Positions 1-11,200 are shown, numbered from the stretch's first letter. The stretch is DNA of 64,000 nucleotides from Bacillus sp. SD088 (GCF_017355205.1 NZ_JADIJK010000022.1:1-64000); one strand, 5' to 3'. Notes: generated by a model from the letters alone, not told the origin. A program made the numbers and translations.

Positions 1-11
1 ATTAAATTTAT

Positions 12-50
12 AAACAGCCATTGAAACCTAAAACATTCCAATGGCTGTTT
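12..50. terminator. Hairpin at left end of IS21 element
   Basis: A perfect 12-bp inverted repeat (AAACAGCCATTG and its complement) around a 15-nt loop lies just downstream of the minus-strand IS genes. It can act as a terminator, but it lacks a long U tract and also overlaps the presumed IS end, so it may instead be part of the transposase-recognised tip. Confidence 0.5.
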
Positions 51-53
51 AGC

Positions 54-254
54 TTATTTAAAGTGTTTTCCGTCTAGTTGTTTATTAATAATCTCAAGAG
101 CCCAACGAACGAGTTCATCGTGGTCTAATTCCTCTTCATCTGTCCAAATACATGGGGGTAATAGCTTCGCTTCCACTTCCTACATTATTTCTTCAGGTAA
201 ATACACATGAAAGAAATACCTTGCTATACGAAGTTCTACTTCCTCGGGAATCAT
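54..254 (-). pseudogene. Small third ORF of the IS21 element, interrupted by TAG
   Basis: Starts at an ATG that overlaps the istB stop (ATGA), so it is translationally coupled to istB. The frame runs 66 sense positions to a TAA at 54-56 but is cut by an in-frame TAG at 180-182 after 24 residues. The part after the stop is acidic and protein-like (it contains WTDEEELDHDELVRWALEII), so this looks like a real small gene with one nonsense change. The function is unknown; an accessory protein of the element is possible. The frame was read by hand from the nucleotides. Confidence 0.5.
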
Positions 255-1000
255 TTTGTTGCCGCCAATCCGTTACGTTCTCTCATGGATACTGTACCGT
301 CAATCAGTATGTTATAGGAATCATGGATAATTCTGTCTAGAATGGCGTCTGCCAGCGTACCTTCGCCAATTTTATCATGCCATCCTCTAGGATCGAATTG
401 AGAACAAAATATGGTGGAACCGTGCTGATGGCGTGCTTCTACGATTTCAAGAAGATCTCTTGCTTCCGTCTCTTTTAACGGAGTTAATAGCCACTCATCT
501 AAGATGAGTAAGTTGACATTCTTATACTTTTTCATTACCTTTCTGTATGTTCCTTCTCCTCTAGCGATTGCCAATTCATCCAGGAGGTCAGGTAATCGAA
601 TATATTTCACTTTATAGAATTGACGACACGCAGCTATGCCAAATGCACAGGCTAAGTATGTCTTACCATTTCCTGAAGCACCCATTAATATAATGTTGTG
701 ATGCTCTTCAATATAATTACCAGTTGCTAACCGCAAAATTTGCGCCTTATCTAGCTTTCTATCCGGATGATATTCAATATCTTCGATACATGCCTGTGTG
801 TCCCGTAATTCTGCTTGTTTGATTAGGCGATCAAGTTTATTGTTTTGCCTTCTGGACCATTCAATATCAACCAGTAATCCAAATCGATCTTCAAAAGATA
901 GTTCTTGATATTCCGGATTTCTCAATTGCTCTCTAAATGTTTCTGCCATCGCAGACATTCTCATTTCATTTAATTTCGTTAAGGTGTTATCAGTTGTCAT
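251..1000 (-). CDS. istB: IS21 helper ATPase IstB
   Basis: A 249-residue AAA+ ATPase related to DnaC/DnaA that assembles on DNA and licenses IstA-catalysed transposition. The Walker A is visible as GASGNGKTY near residues 106-114 and the Walker B as LLILDEW near 163-169, followed by the arginine-containing sensor region. Length is normal for the family (about 250). Its start overlaps the end of istA by 11 bp, the usual coupled arrangement. It appears intact. Confidence 0.93.
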   Translation of the reverse strand: MTTDNTLTKLNEMRMSAMAETFREQLRNPEYQELSFEDRFGLLVDIEWSRRQNNKLDRLIKQAELRDTQACIEDIEYHPDRKLDKAQILRLATGNYIEEHHNIILMGASGNGKTYLACAFGIAACRQFYKVKYIRLPDLLDELAIARGEGTYRKVMKKYKNVNLLILDEWLLTPLKETEARDLLEIVEARHQHGSTIFCSQFDPRGWHDKIGEGTLADAILDRIIHDSYNILIDGTVSMRERNGLAATK

Positions 1001-2552
1001 TATTTATTCCCTCCGTAGTAAGCAGCGCCACGAGTAAAACCGTAAGCGTTATCATTTTTTGTGTATTCATTTGTTTGCTTGTTTCCTCTAATGGCAATTT
1101 ATCATGCCCTGTTTTTAGGATGGTTTGTATGCTTTTTAGTTTTGGTCGTGGTGTATAAGACAATACTCTTTCACACGCCTTCTCTATGTGTTCGATAGAG
1201 TATTTATCTGCCAGTTTCATTAATGCATAGGTGGATTTCAATCCCTGCTTTTCCGTAGGATAAGATTCTAGGATTCTTTCAATGGTTAATAAGGTGGAAG
1301 GGCCAGTTGTGGCACCCCACTCTAATATAAAATCCTTATCGAATGACGCATACTTTCTATGATCCCTAGGCATATGATTAGGAATCGTACTGAAATCCCC
1401 ACCTGACTTATTTGACCTTTTGTGTGAAGCAATCCGGATATTCTTATAAATTACTTCAATTATATTTCTCGTTACTCGAACGTCTACCGTACATTTGATA
1501 TAATCATAGGGAACAGAATAATAGTTATTATCAATTTTCACATGATAGTCAGGCTGGACAACGGTCTTTGCCCAGCTCGCAATCTCGTATTGTGAATGAG
1601 GCAGGGGAATCAATGCGAATTTTTCTTCTTCTAAGAACGCTTCCTGCCTATTCCCTTTTTTCTTTTGGAAAGGTTTTGTATTCACCACATCTAATTTCTC
1701 TTTAATTGCTTTGTTTAGCTCAGTCAAAGAAAAGAACTTTTCATTGCGAAGGGAAGCAATAATCCAAGTTGATATATGACCAACATTACCTTCTACACTT
1801 GCTTTATCCTTGGGATGACGTACACGTGCTGGGATAATAGTAGTCTGGTAATACTCAGCCATTTCCTGATAGCTTTGATTAATAATTGGATCAGTACGAG
1901 AAGACTTTGTCACTCCAGTCTTTAAGTTATCGGGAACAATAATTCTTGTAACTCCCCCACAAAATTCAAAAGCATGGATATGAGCCGTAATCCAACTCTC
2001 TATATCCATAGATAAGAACCCTTCCACATAAGCATATTGACTACATGGCAATATAGAAACAAAGATATAAACAGGAATCTCTTCTCCTGTTAGATTGTTC
2101 GTGAGATGCATGGTTTTACCTGCCCAGTCCACTTCCATTTGTTCCCCAGGTTTTCTTTTAATGCGCATTGTTGCCTTGGTTTTCCTTGCATAATCGTTGT
2201 AAAACCTACAGAACTGGCGATAACTATAAGGAATTTCATCGCTTGCCCTGCACTGTAAAGAGTACTCGTCCCATAAAAGGGAGAGTGTAACCCCAGATTT
2301 TGCCAATTCCTTGTGAACATACTCGCCATCAGGCTTTCGACGATGGTCCGAAGGAACCTTTTTCTCAGGAAATAAAATCATTTGTAGATCTAGATCAGTC
2401 ATGTCCTTTTCAAGTGGCCACTGAATATTCTTCTCTTCTGCTCTTCGGATCACTTCTCTAATCGTGTTCCTTGAATGACCACAGCTTGAAGCTATCCCCC
2501 TTTGTGTGACTTCCTGTGCATGAAGCCTTAAAATTTCTCGATACTTAACCAC
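990..2552 (-). CDS. istA: IS21 transposase IstA
   Basis: A DDE transposase of about 520 residues: N-terminal HTH (QRGIASSCGHSRNTI), then an RNase H-like catalytic core containing MEVDWAGK (first Asp), VPDNLKTGV (second Asp) and KDKASVEGNVG (Glu), then a basic C-terminal domain. The chosen start is a GTG seven bases after an AGGAGG site; a longer open frame to 2582 has no better ribosome site. No frameshift or stop was seen, so the IS may still be active. Confidence 0.93.
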   Translation of the reverse strand: MVKYREILRLHAQEVTQRGIASSCGHSRNTIREVIRRAEEKNIQWPLEKDMTDLDLQMILFPEKKVPSDHRRKPDGEYVHKELAKSGVTLSLLWDEYSLQCRASDEIPYSYRQFCRFYNDYARKTKATMRIKRKPGEQMEVDWAGKTMHLTNNLTGEEIPVYIFVSILPCSQYAYVEGFLSMDIESWITAHIHAFEFCGGVTRIIVPDNLKTGVTKSSRTDPIINQSYQEMAEYYQTTIIPARVRHPKDKASVEGNVGHISTWIIASLRNEKFFSLTELNKAIKEKLDVVNTKPFQKKKGNRQEAFLEEEKFALIPLPHSQYEIASWAKTVVQPDYHVKIDNNYYSVPYDYIKCTVDVRVTRNIIEVIYKNIRIASHKRSNKSGGDFSTIPNHMPRDHRKYASFDKDFILEWGATTGPSTLLTIERILESYPTEKQGLKSTYALMKLADKYSIEHIEKACERVLSYTPRPKLKSIQTILKTGHDKLPLEETSKQMNTQKMITLTVLLVALLTTEGINNDN

Positions 2553-2610
2553 AAAAAAACCTCCTATACAATAAATTTGCACATATGTGCTCCTTCATTA
2601 TATAGGAGGG

Positions 2611-2681
2611 TGGGTCAGTGATGTCTTGGTTGGGTCAAATTCATGTCCGAGGTGGGTCAAAAAGATGGCATCACTGGGTCA
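2611..2681 (+). repeat. Four TGGGTCA terminal repeats of IS21
   Basis: Copies at 2611, 2631, 2653 and 2675 have 20-22 bp periodicity (about two helical turns). They lie between the istA start and the right tip, as expected for transposase binding sites. Confidence 0.75.
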
Positions 2682-2726
2682 ATTTGATGGCTGTAAACAT
2701 TAAAGAATTTACTATAAGTATAACAG

Positions 2727-2765
2727 AACCCACCACGCATTTTCATATGCGATCTACGGTGGGTT
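2727..2765. terminator. Hairpin downstream of the BREX operon
   Basis: AACCCACC (2727-2734) pairs with GGTGGGTT (2758-2765). It lies about 50 bp past the stop of the last defence gene and just outside the IS21 right end. The flanking T-rich stretch is on the plus side, so it could terminate in either direction. Confidence 0.5.
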
Positions 2766-2814
2766 ATTTTGTTAAATGATTTAGAAAACCTTATTCAACA
2801 TAGAATAAGGCTCT

Positions 2815-3528
2815 CTACACTCTTTCAACGACTAGATTTTCAACACCTTGATAATGGAAGGTAAAATAATCCTTACGTTCCCTCAACTCATGTAAATTCA
2901 AGTCAAATTGAAATGGGAAAAACAAGGGATGACTTGTAATTGTATTTACATACAATGATTCACTATCCAAGACAAACAAGACGGTTTCAAATAACAAGAT
3001 TTGCAATAACGGAGTTGAAATGGAAACCTTATCGTTTTGTATATATGATCTATTCTCGCTTGGCAGAATAATCTCCCAAGCTTTCAAACTGGATATAACA
3101 GCACTAGTAGCAACTTCTACTCTTCTTCGGTTGCCATAAGAATCTTTCATTCGTTTACCAATGGACATGCTAGATACTGTATCCTGTAATTGAAATAAAC
3201 GACCAAATTCATTTACTACTTCTTTAAAAAATGGATAAGCAATAATCGTCATGCACCAATTGGCAAATAATCGTTCCCCTATGCTAAAGTCATTAAAATC
3301 GATTAACACTTCATCTCTGATAGTTGTAATATGATGAGGAACGTTATACCAAATTTTCATTAGCATCGTAATCACATTCTTACGTGACTTTGCACCTGTA
3401 ATATCTTCGCGTAGATAACCATCAAGGACGGCATACATATCTTTCTTTGAAAGCTTTCTGGATTGCTTTGCAGTGTAATCTAAATGATGTAGTAAAACTT
3501 TTTGATCAAATCCTACTGGTTTGGTCAA
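2815..3528 (-). CDS. BrxA-like (DUF1819-type) BREX protein, probable
   Basis: A 237-residue protein and the last gene of the defence operon; its ATG overlaps the pglZ stop by 4 bp. The N-terminal half contains a basic helical segment (AKSRKNVITMLMKIWYNVP), followed by an amphipathic helix-rich domain (IGERLFANWCMTIIAYPFFK) and a winged-helix-like part (SSLKAWEIILP). This layout and its position after pglZ resemble BrxA, a small DNA-binding BREX subunit that is part of the type 3 gene set. The identification rests mainly on position and general features, not a diagnostic motif. No membrane segment or enzymatic motif is seen. Confidence 0.55.
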   Translation of the reverse strand: MTKPVGFDQKVLLHHLDYTAKQSRKLSKKDMYAVLDGYLREDITGAKSRKNVITMLMKIWYNVPHHITTIRDEVLIDFNDFSIGERLFANWCMTIIAYPFFKEVVNEFGRLFQLQDTVSSMSIGKRMKDSYGNRRRVEVATSAVISSLKAWEIILPSENRSYIQNDKVSISTPLLQILLFETVLFVLDSESLYVNTITSHPLFFPFQFDLNLHELRERKDYFTFHYQGVENLVVERV

Positions 3529-5462
3529 TTCAACCCACTTCCCTTAATTGGTTCAACTTTAACAAATGGAACAATTACCTCTTCGATACTAATTCCACCA
3601 TGTGTAACAATTTCCTGCCCCTTAGGTACGAAAGCTTGTCCGTATTTTGCTAAGAGTACATGATAATCTTCAGGTAATCCGATATTGGGCCATTTTATTG
3701 CTGGTAATTGATTTGCTGAATCATCGTAAATCGTACGGTCGTTGTAGATTCGGACCCGTTCTCCTTTTTGATCAACTAACACTCCTTCAGATATCCGTCC
3801 AATACCTGTTGCATTGGTATTGCCATGATCTGATGTAATGTAGATCGTAAATCCAGCTTGGTGTAAATCAGACAGTAAATTTTCAAGATAATTTGATTCT
3901 AACCACAATTGTAATTGTGATAGGACGCTTTTTTCACCAAGTACGGCATGATGAGTAAATTGATCAATCACATCTACAACAGCTCCGTACACTTTCGTAG
4001 CTTTTCTTGATAAACCTTTTATCTTGGTCCGATCGTAAGCTTCCGCTCCTAACCCTTTTTGATAGGTGACATATTGTTTTAAAACACCATTTTCTTCCCA
4101 AAACGCCTTCCAGCCCTTTTCCTCAGAAGATGTTGTTGTAATATATTTACCGAATGTTAATGGCGTATTTCCGGTAAAAATCGCTTGCCGAGACACAGAT
4201 GTTAAGGTTGGAACCCAGGCAAACACACCATCTTCATCAAAGGAAAAATCTTTCCCTTTTAAATACTTCCTTACAATCATCCATTCAAAATAACTCATTC
4301 CATCTAATACTAATAACGCCACTTTTTCATTAACATTTTTATCATTATTTATTACATGGGCAATATGATGAACCAGTTTCGGCTTCGGATACGGTGGTAA
4401 GCTGGTTAAAGAATGATAATGCTTCATCATCCAATCCTCAAAAAATTGATTAACTTTATTGATCAATTCATCCTGCGTTTTTCCAATACTTATCGACGAA
4501 TGCTTGAATTCAGCTAGATATTCCATGATATTTATCCAGTCTTTATACCTTTTAGCATTGGCGAGTTTGCTAATTATTTCTCCATAAAGATAATCCAGTT
4601 TCCCTTCTACATCTTCTCCTGATTCTTTCGCTTCAATACCTGGTCTCATCCAATCTGGAAAATTGGAAGCATCTATCCCTTTTACTTTCTGCAACGTTCC
4701 ATCCAAAAATAAATCATTTATCATGCGACGTACATCACCATCAGCTAACGGGCTGCTGTATTCAATGGCAAAAGAATCATTAATTTGGCCTTTCTTGAAA
4801 CTAGAAACCTTCATAACTAGACTCTTCCACTTTTCTTCTAGATATTGATAGAAAAATGAAGACGTTCCTATCATATTCTTTAATGGTATATTTTTAAAAG
4901 CATGAACTTGATTCCACTTGTTATATAAAAATTGCCTGACCACTTCAGGAATATCTTTCTTTTGATAATGGATAGAAAGCAGTATTTTATATAATCCTAT
5001 TTCTCCATCAATGATTTCATAAGGAATTTTATAAAAGCTTTTGATAATAAAAGCCAATGTATCTTGTTCCGATGAGGTTCCTTGATAGGCATGATGAAGT
5101 CGATACAACTCATCGAAGTCCTCTCGATTCATATTCCGAATAATATTTGCAGAGAACATAGGAAATATCGTTTGAATATCGATTTTTATTTTCAATGCTT
5201 TTTTGTCAAATTCATAAGGGAAGAAAATGTCTTTATTGGCAAAGACGATAAGTTTTACGTTCTTTTCATTGCCACGAATTTTTTGTTCATAGATATAACG
5301 AAAGGTCATGCTGTCTTCATATCTTAGAACATGATAACCACTTTCAACTAGATCATTTATGATAACTTCTTCGTTTAGTAAAAGGTCAAAATCGTAAACA
5401 AAAAGAAAAGAATTGCTTTGATTCTTAAATTTTCTTAATATGATATCCCGCCAATTCGACAT
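3525..5462 (-). CDS. pglZ: BREX alkaline-phosphatase-like protein PglZ
   Basis: A 645-residue protein of the PglZ family, a core BREX component with an alkaline phosphatase superfamily fold; its substrate in phage defence is not settled. The N-terminal ~370 residues are helical. The phosphatase domain begins with the metal-binding ALLVLDGMS (D387), a Thr/Ser-rich candidate nucleophile region (TLTSVSR, about 419-425), then ITSDHGNTN (D545, H546) and the late EIVTHGGISIEEVIVPF (H621) typical of PglZ. It is 13 bp from pglX upstream and overlaps the BrxA-like gene downstream, so it is in one operon. Intact. Confidence 0.88.
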   Translation of the reverse strand: MSNWRDIILRKFKNQSNSFLFVYDFDLLLNEEVIINDLVESGYHVLRYEDSMTFRYIYEQKIRGNEKNVKLIVFANKDIFFPYEFDKKALKIKIDIQTIFPMFSANIIRNMNREDFDELYRLHHAYQGTSSEQDTLAFIIKSFYKIPYEIIDGEIGLYKILLSIHYQKKDIPEVVRQFLYNKWNQVHAFKNIPLKNMIGTSSFFYQYLEEKWKSLVMKVSSFKKGQINDSFAIEYSSPLADGDVRRMINDLFLDGTLQKVKGIDASNFPDWMRPGIEAKESGEDVEGKLDYLYGEIISKLANAKRYKDWINIMEYLAEFKHSSISIGKTQDELINKVNQFFEDWMMKHYHSLTSLPPYPKPKLVHHIAHVINNDKNVNEKVALLVLDGMSYFEWMIVRKYLKGKDFSFDEDGVFAWVPTLTSVSRQAIFTGNTPLTFGKYITTTSSEEKGWKAFWEENGVLKQYVTYQKGLGAEAYDRTKIKGLSRKATKVYGAVVDVIDQFTHHAVLGEKSVLSQLQLWLESNYLENLLSDLHQAGFTIYITSDHGNTNATGIGRISEGVLVDQKGERVRIYNDRTIYDDSANQLPAIKWPNIGLPEDYHVLLAKYGQAFVPKGQEIVTHGGISIEEVIVPFVKVEPIKGSGLN

Positions 5463-5475
5463 CTCTTAATCCCTC

Positions 5476-8271
5476 CTATAAACCTAAACGAATACAAGCA
5501 TTATTATAATACATTAACAATTTATCATCTTCTTGAATCACTTTCTCTGGAATACGTTCACCAATTTTAACGATACTCTCGAAATCTTTATCACTGTAGG
5601 CTTTTTTAAATCCTGCACGTATCGCTTCTGTTCGAAAGGTTTTTAGTTTCTTTTTGTTCCCTTCCAATTCCTGTAAATAGCCATCATATTCTCGTAATAA
5701 TGCTTTCTCACGGAGTTTCTCCAAGTCCGCTTGTTTATTTGGATCTGGTACATACCAACGATGCATTGCTTTTTCAACCACGGTTGTGTCAGTTGGTTCC
5801 AGACCACGTAAATCTTTGTATGTTCTTCTTAGATAGGTAAGAATTTGATTTGAAACGGGACCATCTCCGTCATATCTTAAGAAGTTTTGATTTAGTAAAT
5901 CATCTAGTTCAGGAAGCATTTCGTGTTTTGCTATGTGTTGTAATTCTTTCATAAAACTTGGATGGATGTCTTGTCTGGTTTGGGGCTTTTTCATTAATTG
6001 TTGACGAAGCCATTCGATTGCACTGTTTTCATCAGAAACAAATAAGCTTAATTGAGAGAATTCCTTAACCAACGTCCGTTTCTTGTCATATTCAGCTACC
6101 TGACTTTCTAAAAACACCATTCCGTCACGCATTGGAAAACGTTGTGCTGCCTCGGCTTGGAACTCAGCAGATGATAATGGTACTGGTAATCCATTTTGAA
6201 CATGATAGGCGACCATACGATCAAACAGGATACGAGGTGTCCTTTCCTGGATGACTACTGCCTCACCTTTACTTCCTGAAAATTTCGGCAATTGCTCTAG
6301 ATGTTGCGTAACAAAGGACCAAGCAGACTCTTCTGTATTTTGTTGCTGTTTGATTTTTTCTATATTCTCTTGTTTTGGTTTATAAGCAGATATAACTAAA
6401 TCTTGTTTAACTGCGGTTGTAGTAGTAACTGCTTTAAAGCTACCTTGTTTCTTATCAAGCGCAGAAACATTGGCGATAATAAATCCCGCTTTTTGAATAG
6501 ACTCTTGAATAGCATTCCAAATTGAAGCCTTAGAATTACTAAACTCTACAGTTATCCAGTGACCCGGTTTTAATATACGATAATAATTATTAAAACTTTT
6601 CTCCATCAGACTTTGATATTCGTATATCTTTTTCCCTTGAACGGAATTTATAATTGCTTCGGATTGATTATTTGTTACAACTTTTATCCATGATTCCCAA
6701 ATATAATTTAGTTCTGAGTAATTTATATTTGCCCCAAATGGAGGATCTGTAAAAATATAATCTATACTATTGTCATTTATTTTTACTGCATTAGCAGATT
6801 GAAGAGAAATGATATTATTGTGTTTGTGACCATTAAGTGCTTTATAAAAATCATTAATTTTTCCTTTTATAACATTAAAAACATTGCTCTCAGCATTTAA
6901 TGAAGAAACATATAAAGTACCATTTAATACTCCATTTCCTCTATTGCCTAGGTTATAACGAACTAATCTTGAAGTGAGGGTAGATACAACTGACTGCAGT
7001 ACCAATTTACCTATATTTCTAAATCCATCCATTTTTTGAATGTTATCATTAATTATTGATAAAATAAAAAGATTTCGTCTCGTATAAAAGTGTTGGATAT
7101 TTTGAAATCCATGGCTTACAAGTGGCTGATTTGTATTTTTACCGATAGGAAGTTTAACTTTAGGATACCATGCAGGAATAGTAAGATTTTTTATGTGATT
7201 AATGACTTCCTTATCATTTTCATCTATCCTTTTAAAATATCGTTTTTTATTATATGTATAATGTATGCCCACAGGTATTTGCTCTGTTTGTTCGATTGTT
7301 TTATTTAAATCCGGGTCAAAAAAACTTATCTTCTTACGTTCTAAGACATTTTTAGATAATTCCGCCTCACAATGTGGGCAATTAAACTTATCTAGTACTT
7401 TATTCCCCTGTGAATTTAATGCAACATCATAGAAAACAAGTTCATCAGAGCAAGAAGGACAATAAAACACATCGCTCCATATAACGTAATTAATTATACC
7501 TTTAAATACTTTATCACCAATTCTATGGTTTGTCTCGTAGACCCAATGATAATCTTGTTCAATATTTGAAATTATTTTAAGAAATTCCTCTTTAAATGTA
7601 TCCATATTTAATTTAGTGTTATAATTATGTGAAATAAAAGTAGCTGCAGATGATAAATCATTTAATATAGCATTTCTTTTACCTAGCTTTGAAACATAGT
7701 TTCCATTTTTGTCGAAAATATCTTTACCATTAAGAGTATACCCCATAGCAAGTATATCCTCTTCATTATCACACCTAGATGCTGCGACACCTGTCATACC
7801 AGTCCCACAAAAAGCATCTAGAATAATATCTCCTGGATCTGTATAGTGAAGTAAGTATCTCATTATAGCCTTATGGGGAACTTTTGTATGGTAACTATGT
7901 GCCAAATAAATTGGATCAGTTTTTCCTTCACTAACATCAGCAGCAAACGGTTCCCTATGATAATTCTCATATAAATCTCTATCATATTTTGTAACCTTCT
8001 CCTTCTCCCACTCCTCAATAAAATCATTCATCCAAGGATTAGGACAAGCCGTATAATAAGGAGGATCTGACAATGCAATAATATCCTCATCTTCCCCAAT
8101 AGGAAAACCTTCAATTTTCTTCAGTTCCGGTAGTTTTTTTCTAAGTTCTTCACGAAAATATTCTCTTCGTTCTTCATCATTTTTAAAAGTCATACCTAAG
8201 CAGACAACAGGTTCGTTATCTGCTTGGGACTTTTTTTCATCAAATGACAATTGTGTTGATTCTTTATCCAC
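5476..8271 (-). CDS. pglX: BREX DNA methyltransferase PglX (type 3-like)
   Basis: A 931-residue adenine/cytosine-N-type DNA methyltransferase expected to mark host DNA so the BREX system spares it. The first motif is LSDPPYYTACPNPW (DPPY at 69-72), then the SAM-binding LDAFCGTGMTG (151-161), a Cys4 zinc ribbon (C271, C274, C298, C301), and a second TDPPFGANINYSE (508 onward). The order DPPY before the FCGTG motif is circularly permuted relative to classic BREX-1 PglX. The C-terminal ~300 residues are helical and may handle target recognition. The start is followed by a hydrophilic tail. Sits between brxC and pglZ with gaps of 15 and 13 bp. Confidence 0.85.
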   Translation of the reverse strand: MDKESTQLSFDEKKSQADNEPVVCLGMTFKNDEERREYFREELRKKLPELKKIEGFPIGEDEDIIALSDPPYYTACPNPWMNDFIEEWEKEKVTKYDRDLYENYHREPFAADVSEGKTDPIYLAHSYHTKVPHKAIMRYLLHYTDPGDIILDAFCGTGMTGVAASRCDNEEDILAMGYTLNGKDIFDKNGNYVSKLGKRNAILNDLSSAATFISHNYNTKLNMDTFKEEFLKIISNIEQDYHWVYETNHRIGDKVFKGIINYVIWSDVFYCPSCSDELVFYDVALNSQGNKVLDKFNCPHCEAELSKNVLERKKISFFDPDLNKTIEQTEQIPVGIHYTYNKKRYFKRIDENDKEVINHIKNLTIPAWYPKVKLPIGKNTNQPLVSHGFQNIQHFYTRRNLFILSIINDNIQKMDGFRNIGKLVLQSVVSTLTSRLVRYNLGNRGNGVLNGTLYVSSLNAESNVFNVIKGKINDFYKALNGHKHNNIISLQSANAVKINDNSIDYIFTDPPFGANINYSELNYIWESWIKVVTNNQSEAIINSVQGKKIYEYQSLMEKSFNNYYRILKPGHWITVEFSNSKASIWNAIQESIQKAGFIIANVSALDKKQGSFKAVTTTTAVKQDLVISAYKPKQENIEKIKQQQNTEESAWSFVTQHLEQLPKFSGSKGEAVVIQERTPRILFDRMVAYHVQNGLPVPLSSAEFQAEAAQRFPMRDGMVFLESQVAEYDKKRTLVKEFSQLSLFVSDENSAIEWLRQQLMKKPQTRQDIHPSFMKELQHIAKHEMLPELDDLLNQNFLRYDGDGPVSNQILTYLRRTYKDLRGLEPTDTTVVEKAMHRWYVPDPNKQADLEKLREKALLREYDGYLQELEGNKKKLKTFRTEAIRAGFKKAYSDKDFESIVKIGERIPEKVIQEDDKLLMYYNNACIRLGL

Positions 8272-8286
8272 AGTTCCTTCCTCCTC

Positions 8287-11200
8287 TTACTTCTTAACCG
8301 TTAAACGTACTCGACTCTCATCATTTTTCCCAACCATTGCTCTAAGTAGTTTCTCAAAATTATGTTTTGCTTCCTGTATCGTGATCGGATTGCCATCTCC
8401 AACAACTTTGACTAATTGCTCTACGTCAATTTTCTCCTGATGAATTCCTTTTAACACAATATTAATTACTTTTATTAATTCAACAGAGATTGGCAATTGA
8501 AATGCTTGATTTTCTATAAATGATTGAATGAGTTGTTTTTGATTTCCTTCTAATAGTTCTATACTTTCTTTTACAACCGGATCATTAAAGTTTGTTAACA
8601 ATGTATCTGTCCATTTCGTAAGGATGGAATCTAGTTCTTCATCTAATTCTTCTATCGATACCTTTTCCCTATTCAATTCCTCTCTAGGATTGAAATGGCA
8701 GTTAGGACATTCTGGACGATGTTCTAATTTGTCGGCTGTTAAATGATAACAATCCTTTAATGACTGAATTTTTCCTTTCCAATCATCAAAGACATTACTT
8801 GTTCGAAACAATTCAATTCTGGTTGACAATAACTGAATAGCATCATGTCTATCATCCTCTAGTAAACCTGCTTTTTTCCTGTTTTCCGTTGCATTTAACC
8901 TATTTCGTTGATGTAATCCGAGATAATGATCGATATATTCTTTTTTCAAACGTTCTAAATCAGCAACTTCACGAGAACAATCTTCATCATTTTTCAATGC
9001 AATACTTAAATTATCAAGTGCAATATCGATATTGTTAATCCATTCCTTGCTCGGAGAAACAATGTATCTTGCTTTTGTTAAGTAATCCGCGACTTTCGTG
9101 TACTCAATTAATCGTTTCTGCAAACTTTCTAGTTTGTTGATGAGTTCTAAATGGCCTTTTTCCTGCTCAATTCGAGCTACATCATATTTCAAGTTCACCA
9201 TTTTGGCTCTAGTATTATATACTTGAAGACCTTGTAAAAACTCATTTAAACTGTTTAGTTGGTCTGTATATTCTTCTATTTCTTCAGGTGTAAATAACGG
9301 GCCATCCCATTTTTGAAATTTCCCCCGTAAATTTGCTAACATCTCAACCGTCCGGCTTGTTTCTCTTTTTGCTCCGGAAATTATTTGCAAAATAACTCGA
9401 TCGACAGACTCTGTATCTGAAAAGTCAACTTTGAACGTATCAAACATATCCGCTAAGCCCTGAATTTCTGGAATCGGCAGACCACTTGGCTTTTTGATGT
9501 GGCTAAAATAAGTAATATCTTCTACAGGTAATCGAACAAAGTCAGAGAAGTTCATTGCTTCATATGTTGTCCCATCGATTGTTACCACTATTTCGCCACT
9601 TTGAATGAGCGCGCCAAGGACAACGACAAGTAATTCCGGTTCCATATCAAATTTTCTGGTAAGACGCTGGTCTGGAGTACCTTGGACAGTATTAATTACT
9701 TCAATCAATTCATTCTGATTTAATACTTGTCCTCTTTCCTTCTGATTCAACAAATCAACAACCCAATTTGCATACGCAGATTTCCTTGTAGTAGGTTTGC
9801 CATTTTGATCAAGTAGAATGAGACCGTCAAGTATTGCTTCACCTTGTGCTTTTCTTTTACCATTTAAATAATCTAGGGCATCTTCTACATACGTATGCAT
9901 ATTCCCTTTCGTTAAAAAGGAACGGTCTATTTTTCTAAATACTGGATATTCACTATACTTTACTTCAAACCTTTGAGTTAACAAATCCTGAGAAACGGAA
10001 TCAATTAAATCGACTAATGTATCTGGGTTCGATGGTAAGAAAATCCCATGGTCTAGTACACTAGCACTTTTCCCTTTATATACCACTTCGTAAGCATCTA
10101 CAAAATGCTCCTTAATCCACTTAACTAGTTTTCTTTGGTATTCTGAAATCTTAGGGTGATATAGTTTCTTATTTGTTGTTGTATAATTGTACATTTCTGT
10201 TGCTCCGCCATATAAACGTAGCAATTTAATAAATTCATCATTCTTTTTCTTTAGCCTAAAGAATACTTCATCTTCTTTTTCTTCGTCTTTATACTTCGGC
10301 TCATCGAATGCTTGAAGCATGTAAATGTAAAAATCTCGTTCAGGTTGTGCAGTAGAGCGTTCGTTTGGTGCACCGAAGAATAAATAACCTTGACGTTTGA
10401 CACGACGGTCCATCCAAGGAATCTCGTGTAACCAGATTTTATAGCCATGCACATATGTATTATCTGATACTTCTGTAGCATTTTTTAATACATCAAAGTA
10501 ATAACTGTCTAACTTACTGTTATCTAACATTTCACCACGTTGACTAATCAATTCATCAACAGGTATAGCCTCATCAATATTGATATAATATTGACCATTC
10601 TCATCATTCAACGAGATAAATTGAAAACTTGCTGCATTACGCAAATCTCTCATCGCCGCATCAATCGTTGTTTTCAAGAATTCAGCTACGTCTTCATCAA
10701 AATCTAACAATGTTGGATAGCTAATAAAAAGCTTATCACGCATTGCTTCAGATGTCAGACCGATTGGCGTGTTAAGATCATCTGTTGTTAGGCGAAATAT
10801 AGCCAAAGCATCGACCATCTTTTCAGCCATCGCTTTGTACTGACGCTTCACTCCACTTTGAATGGTTCCTTTTAGTGTATTCACCTTATCCATAATTACT
10901 TTTACGCGATCATTCGATCGTAGTGAAGAGTCCTCTATGATATAATTCCAGTAATTGTCAAAGGAAATAAAACCAGTAGCATCCTCTGGGACTTCTTTTG
11001 GGATTAATTTCTTTATTTCATCACTTATCGTTTTCAAAGCAACACGTTTTTCAGCGATATTTACCCTTTCAAACATTTCAAGATATGCTGGATGTATCGG
11101 GAACATATTCACATATGTTTCAATTTCTTCAGATAGACCATTATACATCTTTGTAAATTTGCTTAAGTGCTCCCTTATTAATGCTTTTTGTTCCTCATTT

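Larger units (their letters stand above)
1..2697 (-). mobile_element. IS21-family insertion sequence
   Basis: Contains an istA-istB pair in the usual order with overlapping ends. The right end carries four direct copies of TGGGTCA spaced about 20-22 bp (2611-2681), the kind of repeated terminal transposase site known in this family. The motif ACAGCCAT, reading inward, occurs near the left edge (15-22) and near the right edge (about 2682-2690), suggesting the tips. The left tip is at or just before the window edge, so the boundary is approximate and no target duplication could be checked. Confidence 0.8.
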
